Shown here piece by piece: positions 37,341-45,966 of a stretch of DNA of 64,000 nt (its first letter is position 1; each line of letters begins with the position of its first letter). The stretch is taken from NCBI RefSeq assembly GCF_028912405.1, contig NZ_JAKELO010000002.1, positions 124,001-188,000 of the forward strand, in the 5' to 3' direction. This stretch comes from Methanogenium marinum. Lineage in GTDB: Archaea; Halobacteriota; Methanomicrobia; Methanomicrobiales; Methanomicrobiaceae. The position numbers were made by a program, and so were the translations under genes. The notes under the pieces are model-generated. The model saw nothing but the letters and a program-made list of their open reading frames with translations. It did not search any database and was not told the DNA's origin.

Positions 37341-37825
37341 GGTACGTCTTTCACTCCTATGAGATAGCCAATAATATTTGCTCCGCGATGGAGAAGGGGG
37401 GTCAGAATGATAATCCAGACCAGTATAAGGGGAGTGATGGTGGCAATTACCCACGCATAATTAAAGATAAGAAGCAGGGCAAACGCTCCAAATACGAGAT
37501 CATACTGGTCTGCTATCAGCCATTCTTCCCCACGGACTTTGTTGAGGCGCCGTTTGGCAAAACTCTTCACCATATCTCCCAGAAGGGCACCAAATGCAAG
37601 GCAGACCACAACGGAAGGTGTCAGTAGTGAGATGCCAAGGTACGGCTCTAATGCCATCTGAATCATCCCTATGACAATTCCCGACAGTACACCACCAAAA
37701 AAACCGCGCCAGGTCTTGCCATTCCCCAGCATTCGTCTTCCGTCACGCCAGTTTCTCCCGCCATCGATTGGTCTTCCGCCGCCAAAAACAGCAGCCGCTG
37801 AATTTGGAAGATACGCAGGAATCAT
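37334..37825 (-). CDS. carS: CDP-archaeol synthase (CDP-2,3-bis-geranylgeranyl-glycerol synthase)
   Basis: A multi-span membrane enzyme. It activates unsaturated archaeol phosphate with CTP in archaeal lipid synthesis. The family signature PAYLPNSAAAVFGGG, RPIDGG and ILGNGKTW-like MLGNGKTWRG are present. The ATG at 37825 is the only standard in-frame start, but it cuts off the first membrane helix, which the family has before PAYLPN. The frame stays open upstream to a stop near 37920 and encodes the expected helix (DILFSLLLAFWI). GGGGAGG at 37881-37887 precedes an ATC codon at 37873 by seven bases, so a nonstandard start or a frameshift is likely. Confidence 0.88.
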   Translation of the reverse strand: MIPAYLPNSAAAVFGGGRPIDGGRNWRDGRRMLGNGKTWRGFFGGVLSGIVIGMIQMALEPYLGISLLTPSVVVCLAFGALLGDMVKSFAKRRLNKVRGEEWLIADQYDLVFGAFALLLIFNYAWVIATITPLILVWIIILTPLLHRGANIIGYLIGVKDVPW

Positions 37826-38121
37826 AATCCAGAAAGCGAGGAGTAAAGAAAACAGGATGTCATATATACTGATACAAATTCCTCCCCGGAAGTACAGGAA
37901 GTATAAGACTGAAAGAAATCATTAAGGTATCGGATTACTATTTACTGCTAAATCATTTCAGGATTATTCGCTAAATATGCGCAACCAAACAATTTCAGCA
38001 TTGTTTCGCGGACAAATTTTACCAGAAAAAATTGTCGGAAAAACAATCCTTAATACAGACGGGATGAATAATAGAGAACAGTCGTTGATTTTAGATACAT
38101 GATAACTCCGCGTGATGTTCA

Positions 38122-39624
38122 ATGGTGACATTAAAACAAACAACAAGCCTGTGCCCAAAATGTGGGGCAATTCTGCCGGCAGAAATAATTGAAGAGGACG
38201 GAAAGATTTTCATCGTGCGGGAATGCCCTGAGCATGGGGTGAGTAAAGATCTCTATTGGTCCGATGCAGAGATGTATAAAAAATTCGATGTTTTCGAAGG
38301 AATTGGACCAGGTATCGACAATCCCCAGAAAGAAGTGGTAAACGGATGTCCGCTGGACTGCGGGCTCTGCAGCAATCATAAATCAGGAACACTGCTTGCA
38401 AATATCGACCTGACAAACCGCTGCAATCTTGCCTGTGATTTCTGTTTTGCAAACGCGCATGCATGTGGCTACATCTATGAACCATCCTTTGATGAAATCG
38501 TTGCCATGATGCAGCTTCTGCGCGACCAGAAACCGGTTCCGACTCCGGCGGTGCAGTTCTCAGGGGGAGAACCCACCATGAGAGACGATCTCTGTGCCAT
38601 TGTTAAAAAGGCAAAAGAGATGGGATTCAGCCAGATACAGATTGCCACAAACGGTATTAAAATAGCACAGAATACACAGTATGCAGCAGCCCTGAAAGAT
38701 GCAGGGGTTTCCACTCTCTACCTTCATTTTGATGGCGTTACCCGGCAGACGAATCCCCTCATTAAAATTAGTAAAAAGGTCATTGAAAGTTGCAGAATAG
38801 CAAAACTGGGGGTTGTACTGGTGCCGACCATCATAAACGGCAGAAATGACCATGAAGTCGGAGACATCATCCGGTTTGCAGCAGACAATGTCGATGTTGT
38901 CCGCGGGGTCAATTACCAGCCGGTTGCATTCACCGGTGCTGCATCAGCAGAGAATGTGGCAAAAGAACGGGTGACTATTCCTGACCTTGTTCAGAGAATC
39001 GAGGAACAGACGGGAGGAAGAATTAAAAAAGATTACTTCTACCCTGTGCCCTGTGTACTCCCATTTTCCGATTTAGTTGAGACCTATACCGGAGAACCAC
39101 AGGTGCGCTTCACCACCCACCAGCACTGTGGGGCAGCAACCTATGGGTTTGTCACTGAAGACGGTCTCATTCCCATTAATGAGATGATTGATGTGGACGA
39201 GTTCTTTGCCGCTGTCAAACAGATGGGAAATAAACTGAACCACGGTGATGGCTCACTGAACAAGTACAAGACTCTCGTCGAAGGAATCAATGACATGAGA
39301 GTCGCACTCAAAGATAACAAAATCAGCACCAACACGGCTTTCTGGAAGATTATCGCGCAGACGCTTGTCAAGCATGATTTTGCAGCACTGCGAAAGTTCC
39401 ACTGGAATGCGCTTTTTATCGGCACCATGCATTTCATGGACAACTACAATTACGACACGGCACGCGTGCAGCGCTGTTGTATCCATTATGCAACCCCGGA
39501 CGGGACACTGATTCCTTTCTGCACCTACAACAGCGGCCCCGTATACAGAGAAGAAATCTGGCAGAAATATGCACAGCCAATCGTCACAAAGGATAAAATT
39601 GTTGATCCTGATACCATCTTCTGA
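38122..39624 (+). CDS. tes: Radical SAM tetraether lipid synthase-like protein (Tes)
   Basis: The 500-residue protein has an N-terminal rubredoxin-like site (CPKCG at 11-15 and CPEHG near 35). A CPLDCGLC cluster site near 76 follows, then the radical SAM motif CNLACDFC (near 101) with the AdoMet motif FSGGEPT near 146. A C-terminal cysteine set near 450-470 completes it. This four-metal-centre layout matches the tetraether synthase family (MJ0619, MA_1486), which joins archaeol tails into GDGT. Earlier work proposed a methyltransferase role in methanopterin synthesis for MJ0619. Paralogues exist, so the exact product is inferred. It diverges from carS and is followed by the probable mptN, as in Methanocaldococcus. 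Confidence 0.8.
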   Translation: MVTLKQTTSLCPKCGAILPAEIIEEDGKIFIVRECPEHGVSKDLYWSDAEMYKKFDVFEGIGPGIDNPQKEVVNGCPLDCGLCSNHKSGTLLANIDLTNRCNLACDFCFANAHACGYIYEPSFDEIVAMMQLLRDQKPVPTPAVQFSGGEPTMRDDLCAIVKKAKEMGFSQIQIATNGIKIAQNTQYAAALKDAGVSTLYLHFDGVTRQTNPLIKISKKVIESCRIAKLGVVLVPTIINGRNDHEVGDIIRFAADNVDVVRGVNYQPVAFTGAASAENVAKERVTIPDLVQRIEEQTGGRIKKDYFYPVPCVLPFSDLVETYTGEPQVRFTTHQHCGAATYGFVTEDGLIPINEMIDVDEFFAAVKQMGNKLNHGDGSLNKYKTLVEGINDMRVALKDNKISTNTAFWKIIAQTLVKHDFAALRKFHWNALFIGTMHFMDNYNYDTARVQRCCIHYATPDGTLIPFCTYNSGPVYREEIWQKYAQPIVTKDKIVDPDTIF

Positions 39625-39697
39625 AAAAACAGATATCACACCAGAACAAAATCGAAAACAATAACCCTCTTTTTTCCATTACATTGGAGTTACACAG

Positions 39698-40495
39698 ATG
39701 ATCTACATTGTTCCAAAACCAACTGACACCCCTGATGACAACTCCACGGGGATGGTCATTCGCGCATTAAAAGACCGTGATTACCCCTATGAACTGCTTG
39801 ACATAGACACAATAGACCCTTTCTCCCCTGATATTTCAGGAGAGACAATTTGGGTTTGCGGTATTAAACAGGACGGAGTCCAGTTTGAAGTCATCAGCGC
39901 CCTGGCACTTGCAAACAGAATGGTAAATGACCCTCACACGATTGCTGTCTGTGCAAGCAAAGCGCAGACCACCGCACGTCTGCTGAAGGCAGGTGTCCCG
40001 ACACCGGATACCATATTCACCGGTTCACTCATCGAGGCAGAACGGTTTCTGTCCCGCCACGAGAAAGCAGTCTACAAACCCCTCTACGGATATGACGGGA
40101 ACGGCATCTTCCCGTTCACGGATATTGGTGAACTTCCCGAAGGTCCCTATTATCTCCAGGAATTTGTAGAAAATGATCGCGACTACCGGGTCTTTGTTAT
40201 TGGCGGGGTTGCGGTGGGGGCCATCGTCCGGGTATCTGACACCTTTGCACACAATATCCATCAGGGAGGATTTGGTAGTGCTCTCACAGAATTACCAGAT
40301 GCAATGAAAGAGGTTGCTGGAGCTGCTGCACGGGCAATCGGGATTGACTACTGTGGTGTTGACCTGCTGGAACGTGGCGATAGCTATACCGTTCTCGAAG
40401 TCAATGGCACACCAAACTGGCACTGTATGGAAGCACCCATCCCTGAACTTCTCGCAGACTACCTCATGAAAGAAGACAAAAAAAATAACGGTTAG
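39698..40495 (+). CDS. mptN: RimK-like ATP-grasp ligase, probable tetrahydromethanopterin:glutamate ligase
   Basis: The 265-residue protein is a RimK-type ATP-grasp amino-acid ligase, with KPLYGYDGNGIF near residue 128, YLQEFV near 151 and the metal-binding VLEVNGTPNWH near 229. In Methanocaldococcus the neighbour of the tes homologue (MJ0619) is MptN (MJ0620), which adds glutamate to tetrahydromethanopterin to give tetrahydrosarcinapterin. The same order here supports this name. A general glutamate ligase such as CofF is the main alternative. It ends with a four-base overlap against the convergent UPF0058 gene. Confidence 0.72.
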   Translation: MIYIVPKPTDTPDDNSTGMVIRALKDRDYPYELLDIDTIDPFSPDISGETIWVCGIKQDGVQFEVISALALANRMVNDPHTIAVCASKAQTTARLLKAGVPTPDTIFTGSLIEAERFLSRHEKAVYKPLYGYDGNGIFPFTDIGELPEGPYYLQEFVENDRDYRVFVIGGVAVGAIVRVSDTFAHNIHQGGFGSALTELPDAMKEVAGAAARAIGIDYCGVDLLERGDSYTVLEVNGTPNWHCMEAPIPELLADYLMKEDKKNNG

Positions 40496-40776
40496 GGAAG
40501 ATAATCAATATCTTTTTCCGTCCGCTGTGCCAGTTCACGCATGCGTGCAGCGATACGGGTCGGAGCTGAATGTTCGTTGTCTTTCATAATTTCTGCAATC
40601 TCCTGACCAAGAATAAAGATTGCATGTTTATGCTCCATCTTACTTTTGTGAACCTGACTGGGATCAATTTTCAGGGCGTAATATTCTGAAAAATCATTTT
40701 CAGGAGTTTCTTCCTCAAAACTGTCCTTGATCTCTGCCATTATCTTGTGGAGCCTGATTAACTCTTCTTTGTGCAC
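40492..40776 (-). CDS. UPF0058 family protein
   Basis: A 94-residue archaeal protein of the UPF0058 family, beginning MHKEELIRLHKIMAEIKD and mostly helical. Length and N-terminus match the family; function is unknown. GTG is the start. It is preceded by a TATA box (40866-40874) and a perfect ten-base-pair hairpin (40820-40847) in its leader. It is convergent with mptN and downstream of dnaG on the same strand. Confidence 0.82.
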   Translation of the reverse strand: MHKEELIRLHKIMAEIKDSFEEETPENDFSEYYALKIDPSQVHKSKMEHKHAIFILGQEIAEIMKDNEHSAPTRIAARMRELAQRTEKDIDYLP

Positions 40777-40819
40777 TGTCTCTCACTCACCCGTCCGCTT
40801 TTACTGGATAAATCACAAA

Positions 40820-40847
40820 GAAACCATCTGTATAAAGAGATGGTTTC
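40820..40847 (-). other. Perfect hairpin in the UPF0058 leader
   Basis: GAAACCATCT at 40820-40829 is exactly complementary to AGATGGTTTC at 40838-40847, with an eight-base loop. With the TATA box at 40866-40874 the transcript would begin close to 40845, so the hairpin would form the very 5' end of the mRNA. It could instead be an operator, or the terminator of dnaG, whose stop lies 115 bases upstream. Confidence 0.55.
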
Positions 40848-40865
40848 CACCACCAATCTTATCGC

Positions 40866-40874
40866 ATTATATAT
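40866..40874 (-). promoter_or_regulatory. TATA box of the UPF0058 gene
   Basis: On the minus strand ATATATAAT, about 90-98 bases before the GTG start. The resulting leader of about 70 bases is long for this genome and holds the hairpin. Confidence 0.5.
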
Positions 40875-40962
40875 CTCCGTTTTATGCATTTAAGGTATTG
40901 GAGCAGGTAAAAAAAGAGTGAAACAAGATTTATAAGTCAATTCAACGTCAGATCTTCTGCAA

Positions 40963-42168
40963 TCAGGTGATTCTTATCAGTTTTATGGACACAGGCTTTT
41001 TAACAATCCCGGAAAATTCCGGTGCTGCGATATATTTCAGATCAGCTGAATACGCATAATCAATTATTTTCTGGTCCACCATACGGTCAATAACAAGGCC
41101 ATTCCCGCCGGGAGGCATGTTTGTGAGAAGGTCATCTGTGAGATCTGCATCAGACTCTTTCAGAATATCCCATTTATCCGAAAGAACCCGTGCCATATGT
41201 TTCTCTTTTACCTCTGACATGTGCCACTCCATTGACCCGGGCTGTTTCTGGATTCGCACCTCTTCCTGATGCCTGCGAGCCCGTTCGCGCGTGCTCGAAT
41301 CAATCATCTCCATTCTGTGATGCAGTTCAGGGATGTCCACTTCCCCGTCTTTATTGATGATATATTCAACCGGGATCTTATTTCTGAGTGGTTTGATGAT
41401 CTCTTTTCGGGTCATATCCTCCACCGATCTGCCCCGCGGACTGATGGCGACAAAATCGATTTCAGCAACCTGTACCAGTTCACTGAGAATCAGGTCTCCC
41501 CCTCTGTCACCATCGACAAATGCTGTTGCCGTCTTCCGGTTGCAGAGACTGACAATTGTTTCCGGAATATTGGTCCCTTCGACGGCTACGGTATTTTTTA
41601 TCCCGTATTTCAGAAGATTGATGACATCAGCGCGCCCCTCAACCACAATAATGGCATCAGCATCCGGTGCATTGGGACCGGCAGGCAGTTTTTCCTCACC
41701 CAGTTCGATAATCTTCTCTATCCGTGACGACACGCGAACAGAGTCCATGATGTCATTTGTGTCAATCGAGCCTTCATCGAATGATTCGATTAAGAGTTCT
41801 TTGGCACGAGTAATTATCTGCTGACGTTTGGTGACCCTGATATCTTCGATACGGTCAACAGTTACCCGCGCAATACAGGGCCCGACCCGGTCAATGGTCT
41901 CCAGAGATGCGGCAAGAATAGCCGTTTCTGCCTTGTCAAGGGATGAAGCCATATGGATAAAACCTTTTGTCTCACCCTTTACGCTCGCAATCTGGGCATC
42001 TATCCGTCCCATCCTGCCGGTGCGCTGAAGCTCACGAAGATCGAGTTCCTCTCCCAGAAGTCCTTCTGTCTGGCCAAAAATGGCACCAACGACATCAGAC
42101 TTCTGTACCACCCCCTCTGCTTCTATTTTCATGTGTATGAGATACTTTGTGGTATCCTGTGAATGCAT
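40963..42168 (-). CDS. dnaG: DnaG-like primase (archaeal)
   Basis: A 401-residue archaeal DnaG. The N-terminal part is of the archaeal type (TTKYLIHMKIEAEGVVQKSDVVGA) and the central TOPRIM domain has IIVVEGRADV with the catalytic glutamate and FVDGDRGGD with the metal-binding aspartates. Archaeal DnaG can prime DNA in vitro and is also a stable partner of the RNA exosome. The ATG at 42168 was chosen because TTGGAGGAT lies nine bases upstream; a TTG at 42183 falls inside that site. Function in replication or RNA decay is known for the family. Confidence 0.95.
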   Translation of the reverse strand: MHSQDTTKYLIHMKIEAEGVVQKSDVVGAIFGQTEGLLGEELDLRELQRTGRMGRIDAQIASVKGETKGFIHMASSLDKAETAILAASLETIDRVGPCIARVTVDRIEDIRVTKRQQIITRAKELLIESFDEGSIDTNDIMDSVRVSSRIEKIIELGEEKLPAGPNAPDADAIIVVEGRADVINLLKYGIKNTVAVEGTNIPETIVSLCNRKTATAFVDGDRGGDLILSELVQVAEIDFVAISPRGRSVEDMTRKEIIKPLRNKIPVEYIINKDGEVDIPELHHRMEMIDSSTRERARRHQEEVRIQKQPGSMEWHMSEVKEKHMARVLSDKWDILKESDADLTDDLLTNMPPGGNGLVIDRMVDQKIIDYAYSADLKYIAAPEFSGIVKKPVSIKLIRIT

Positions 42169-42287
42169 TGAATAATCCTCCAAATAATAATGAAAATGCC
42201 GTGCCCCTGTAATTCTGTGATACCGACTGCGCGAGCATATTTTAAATTACTGCCCGCCGCTATTTAAATGAATTGAAATCGGAAATT

Positions 42288-42341
42288 GTGTTTTGTCTTT
42301 CGGAATCATGTTTTGTCTTTCGGAATCGTGTTTTATCTTCC
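42288..42341. repeat. 20-base tandem repeat
   Basis: GTGTTTTGTCTTTCGGAATC occurs at 42288-42307, then again at 42308-42327 with A for G at the first base, followed by a shortened third unit, GTGTTTTATCTTCC. Confidence 0.8.
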
Positions 42342-42508
42342 TGTACAAACGGACTATCTGTACAACAGAGTACCTTTCAGAAGGCATGAAAAAACGCACA
42401 TACCCCCATATTACGCACACATACACATCGAAAAAGAAGAGAAAACCAACCGATGATCGTTTCGATAGAATGGGAGAAAACGTTCAGACAAAAGACCAAA
42501 GAAAGAAC

Positions 42509-42702
42509 CCGCTGGATAAACAATCCACTACCCGGATAATTCACCGGATAAACAATATACAACCAAAATAATCCGCTGGATAAACATTATTTACTACCCG
42601 CATAATTCACCGGATAAACAATATACAACCAAAATAATCCACTGGATAAACACAATTTACTACCCAAATAATTCACCGGATAAACAATATACAACCAAAA
42701 TA
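42509..42702. repeat. Three copies of a 64-66-base tandem repeat
   Basis: Units start at 42509, 42573 and 42639. Each has the plan CCnCTGGATAAACA, then TACTACCC, then ATAATTCACCGGATAAACAATATACAACCAAAATA. The second half is identical in all three. Each unit itself contains two GGATAAACA words. It ends 19 bases before the UPF0235 stop. Confidence 0.9.
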
Positions 42703-42720
42703 CCCCATCGGGTATATCAG

Positions 42721-43035
42721 CTAAAGAAGGCTGTCCAGAGTCTTTACGAGCGTATCTTTGTCAAATCCATAAATACAGACCCGTTTGACCGATGATGTCT
42801 GGCCACTTACAATGGTGACAGACGACTTCGAAACACCAAGAACAGATGAAACAAGTGCAACGATTGCTTTATTCGCCTTTCCTTCAACAGGCGGTGCACG
42901 AATACTGCACCCGACAGCAGATCGCCACTCATTTACTCCCGCAGGAAATGTTTCCCGTTTGGAACCGGCGTGCACATCAAGCATGCAATAGACACAGCCA
43001 TCCCCACTCTCTATAGCACATGCTGCTGATGTCAT
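42721..43035 (-). CDS. UPF0235/DUF167 (YggU) family protein
   Basis: The 104-residue protein has the DUF167 core: a beta strand with AGSKRE near residue 24, then IRAPPVEGKANKAIVALVSSVLGVSKSSVTIVSGQTSSVKRV, which is the family hallmark (PPVEGKAN and SG..S..K). It forms a small alpha/beta fold. Function is unknown in archaea and bacteria. Its end abuts the 65-base tandem repeats. Confidence 0.9.
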   Translation of the reverse strand: MTSAACAIESGDGCVYCMLDVHAGSKRETFPAGVNEWRSAVGCSIRAPPVEGKANKAIVALVSSVLGVSKSSVTIVSGQTSSVKRVCIYGFDKDTLVKTLDSLL

Positions 43036-43228
43036 AATAATCTAATATTTAGTATAAATGTGGCCTGACACTAACAAACATGGATCATATGTGGCATGCG
43101 CCGTTCATCACCTGTTCTAAACCCATTGTCAGGCCGCCTGTCGCACACCTGGGTTGTCCCATGGATCATATCCAGAACTTTGCCAATCGATCACCCGGGG
43201 ACCTATTGATGTGCAGTGTCAGCATATA

Positions 43229-44518
43229 CTATTCAGTTTCTGAGGCTTTATATCCTCTGCCCGGTATCCACAGTCCGTCCGCCTGGCTGAATTCATTGCG
43301 CATATATGAGATGTGGCCACCTACACAGGTGATTTGAGGAAATACCCCCTGCATGCCTTCATAGGGAGTCCATCCTGCACGGGAATGGAGCGTGTCTGCG
43401 GTGATAGTCTCTGTCTCCTGCTGCGGATAGAGGGCGAGATCCGCGGGCGAACCGGGCAACAATGTTGATGCATGGATGCCTAAGAGATGTGCCGGTGTAT
43501 ACACCACCTTCTCAAGGAGTGAGGTGAGCGCAATTCTGCCCCGGTATACCTGTGCTAAGAGGAGTGGCACCATCGTCTCCACACCCGGAATACCTGAGGG
43601 AACCGCAGAGAATGACTGCGACTTTTCCCCTACGGTATGGGGTGCGTGGTCTGATGCAATAACAGGTATTGCATCCCACATCTCCCAAAGTGCCTTTCGT
43701 GTTGCCTCATGGCGGACAGGAGGATTCACCTTGCAGTAGCCCTCCGGAACCGTGCCATGTTCTTCAATAGAGAGGAAGAGGTGGTGGGGCATCACCTCAA
43801 AGGTTGCCGGCGGAGCCATCATGGCCGCCTCTGCACTCAGAGGAGATGAGAGATGACAGAAATGGGCTGACAACCCCGGGGAAAATCGTGCTGCGAGCAT
43901 CTCCATACACGTTTTTTCACCTGCATCCGGGCGGAGAAATTCATGTGCCGTAAGCGAGGTATCATCGCCGGGGATGACATCCTCACAGTGAAGGGTGACA
44001 AGCGCATCCAGATTAGCAATAACAGAGAATGCTTTTGCAAGTTCATCGGGAGTGACCGCACTTCCATAACTGGAAGCAGCAGCGAAGGTCTCCCCAAAGG
44101 CAAGGGCACCTGCCTCCCAAAGGCCGGTGATGTCCGATTCCCCGGAGACATACCCATTGATACCAAACCGGCAGTATGCATCCCGCGTGGCCTCTGCCAC
44201 ACGCCCCCTGAAGGCAGCAGCAGTGGTCAGAGACGGTACGGTATTCGGCTGGTCGACAACCGTCGTCACCCCTCCGGCAAGCGCACTCTGTGATCCGGTG
44301 ACCCAGTCCTCCTTGTATCCCTGTGTTTCACCGCCCCGCATATGTACATGCATATCAACAGCACCGGGAAGACAGAGAAGACCGGAACAGTCAATCGTCC
44401 GGTCAGCACGTCTGCCGGCTCCGACGTGGATAATTTTGCCACCCGCAAGAGAGATATCTGCCACTCTCCCGCCCGGCAGAAGAACATTTTCCAGTGCAAT
44501 TTCAGCATCAGAAGACAT
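43229..44518 (-). CDS. pyrC: Dihydroorotase
   Basis: A 429-residue amidohydrolase of the archaeal dihydroorotase type. Metal-binding motifs are DMHVHMRGGE (near 55), a YKEDW motif carrying the lysine region, VTLHCED (near 173), HFCHLSSP (near 217) and ASDHAPHT (near 290). GVTTVVDQPNT is the usual neighbour of the first motif. It closes carbamoyl-aspartate to dihydroorotate in pyrimidine synthesis. It ends the leftward run of the GNAT and DUF2156 genes, two bases after the DUF2156 stop, so is probably cotranscribed. pyrE is 6 kb away. Confidence 0.93.
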   Translation of the reverse strand: MSSDAEIALENVLLPGGRVADISLAGGKIIHVGAGRRADRTIDCSGLLCLPGAVDMHVHMRGGETQGYKEDWVTGSQSALAGGVTTVVDQPNTVPSLTTAAAFRGRVAEATRDAYCRFGINGYVSGESDITGLWEAGALAFGETFAAASSYGSAVTPDELAKAFSVIANLDALVTLHCEDVIPGDDTSLTAHEFLRPDAGEKTCMEMLAARFSPGLSAHFCHLSSPLSAEAAMMAPPATFEVMPHHLFLSIEEHGTVPEGYCKVNPPVRHEATRKALWEMWDAIPVIASDHAPHTVGEKSQSFSAVPSGIPGVETMVPLLLAQVYRGRIALTSLLEKVVYTPAHLLGIHASTLLPGSPADLALYPQQETETITADTLHSRAGWTPYEGMQGVFPQITCVGGHISYMRNEFSQADGLWIPGRGYKASETE

Positions 44519-44520
44519 CG

Positions 44521-45471
44521 TTATAACCCCTTAATTCCCAAATGTTCCTTCTCCTCACCAAGAGCACGCAGGATATCCTTTTTTTCTGCATACCATACCT
44601 CTGCGAAATGGTTCGGATAGTACCGGAGTTTCGCCTCCCGGAGGCCAGGCACCCCAAGGTCGGATTCACGGTTGATGAAGGCATACCCCTTATACTCTTC
44701 AAGGTACCGGGCAGTCTCCTGGTTAATCACCTTATAATTGCCTTCACAGTCAGGAAGCCCTTTTTCAAAGTGAATAAGTGCCATATCATCATTCATTCCC
44801 TCATAGATGGAGAGCGCAGATATTTTTCCGTCTACCCATATCAGCAGTCCTTCCAGACCCAGTTCTGCAAAATGATCTACGCAAAAGAGAACAGCCGTCT
44901 TCTCGTGGGCGAGGACTTCATTCTCCTCACAATGTTTCCATTCACACCACTTCCGGAGAAATTCTTTAATTTCCGGAACATTTTCACTCGTGATTGTCTC
45001 TACCTCATACGAACAATTCCGGTTAAATTTGTTGATATGCTTTCTCATCCCGAGGTATCGTTTGCCGGGAAGATGGGCGAGATCACCGGTCAGGTAGATA
45101 TAATCAAAGAAATCCCGGTCGGTGTGCAGGGCAAGTCCGGGAAGTTCATGCAAAATCCAGTCACGGGTGGGGCGGTCAAATACGTAGAACGGCCGGTCTC
45201 CCCCGGTCTCTGCCGACAGGCGCAGGAGGTCACGTAAGAGGGCAGGATTCCGGGGCCCAATGGGTGCGTGATAAAGGCGTTTTTCATTGATGACAGCTGA
45301 TATCAGGAGCGTATTCTCCAGATATGCATAGGAATAGTCCGAGTAGCCCTGCCATGCGATCATCGTGGAAAAATTGTTCTCACTATGTATTTGGGGAAAT
45401 TTGGAGAATATTTCGTGAAAAAATGCCCCGTCTTTCATTTCGACCGGGCAAAAATCATCAGGGGTGATCAT
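44521..45471 (-). CDS. DUF2156 protein (GNAT-fold, lysylphosphatidylglycerol-synthetase-like)
   Basis: The 316-residue protein belongs to DUF2156: two GNAT-like domains with FSTMIAWQGYSDYSYA at the N-terminus. GMRKHINKFNRNCSYEVETI lies near 140 and the C-terminal signature YKVINQETARYL and FINRESDLGVPGLREAKLRYYP is present. Relatives transfer aminoacyl groups from tRNA to lipids or proteins; the donor and acceptor here are unknown. Its start overlaps the upstream GNAT gene by 14 bases, and dihydroorotase follows two bases on. Confidence 0.85.
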   Translation of the reverse strand: MITPDDFCPVEMKDGAFFHEIFSKFPQIHSENNFSTMIAWQGYSDYSYAYLENTLLISAVINEKRLYHAPIGPRNPALLRDLLRLSAETGGDRPFYVFDRPTRDWILHELPGLALHTDRDFFDYIYLTGDLAHLPGKRYLGMRKHINKFNRNCSYEVETITSENVPEIKEFLRKWCEWKHCEENEVLAHEKTAVLFCVDHFAELGLEGLLIWVDGKISALSIYEGMNDDMALIHFEKGLPDCEGNYKVINQETARYLEEYKGYAFINRESDLGVPGLREAKLRYYPNHFAEVWYAEKKDILRALGEEKEHLGIKGL

Positions 45472-45901
45472 TGTTTTCCTTCACTCCTTCGTATTTCATG
45501 GGCAGATGATTGTCCATTGGCATAAACCCGAGAGGGGTATAAAAGGTATGAGTGCCGGGTTCTGCAATGAGGGCAATCCAGGTAATGCCCGCCTCATGGC
45601 AGGTATCAACGAGGAGTTGAACAATACGTTTGCCGATGCCCTGTCCCCGGCAGCGAGGATTCACAACAACATCCTGAATATAGGCATCAGCGACACCATC
45701 AGAGATGAGGCGCCCCATACCGACAGCTTTGTTATCTTTGTCGTGCGCAACGACGACAGCATAACTGCCCTTGAAAAGGGGGAGTATGACGCTTGCGGCA
45801 TCCGCATCCCCATCCCACCATCCTGCACTGCAGTATAAAGCGACGATATCTTCTGCATCCCATTCATCCACGACGACGACCGTTATCTCTTCAGTATTCA
45901 C
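45458..45901 (-). CDS. GNAT family N-acetyltransferase
   Basis: A 147-residue single-domain acetyltransferase with the acetyl-CoA loop NPRCRGQGIGKRIVQLL near residue 81 and AEPGTHTFYTPLGF near 113. The target is unknown. It starts the pyrC transcript and overlaps the DUF2156 gene by 14 bases. Two different GNAT-fold proteins in one transcript could act together, but this is inference. Confidence 0.87.
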   Translation of the reverse strand: MNTEEITVVVVDEWDAEDIVALYCSAGWWDGDADAASVILPLFKGSYAVVVAHDKDNKAVGMGRLISDGVADAYIQDVVVNPRCRGQGIGKRIVQLLVDTCHEAGITWIALIAEPGTHTFYTPLGFMPMDNHLPMKYEGVKENNDHP

Positions 45902-45966
45902 GTTAATATTATCTCTCCTCTGCTATCGGGTACACATTTTGACAGAGGGGTAAAAAAAAGGATGTA

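Larger units (their letters stand above)
42169..42720. other. Repeat-rich gene-free region upstream of dnaG
   Basis: No credible gene in about 550 bases. It carries a 20-base direct repeat (42288-42341) and a 65-base tandem repeat (42509-42702). The TTTAAAT stretches at 42240-42270 could be the dnaG promoter. Confidence 0.55.

Noticed and set aside
37826-38121. Riboswitch considered in the carS-tes intergenic region
   Set aside because: No known conserved core or clear stem architecture could be recognised by eye.
42288-42702. CRISPR array considered for the repeats upstream of dnaG
   Set aside because: The units are direct tandem repeats without unique spacers between them, and no cas genes are in the window.
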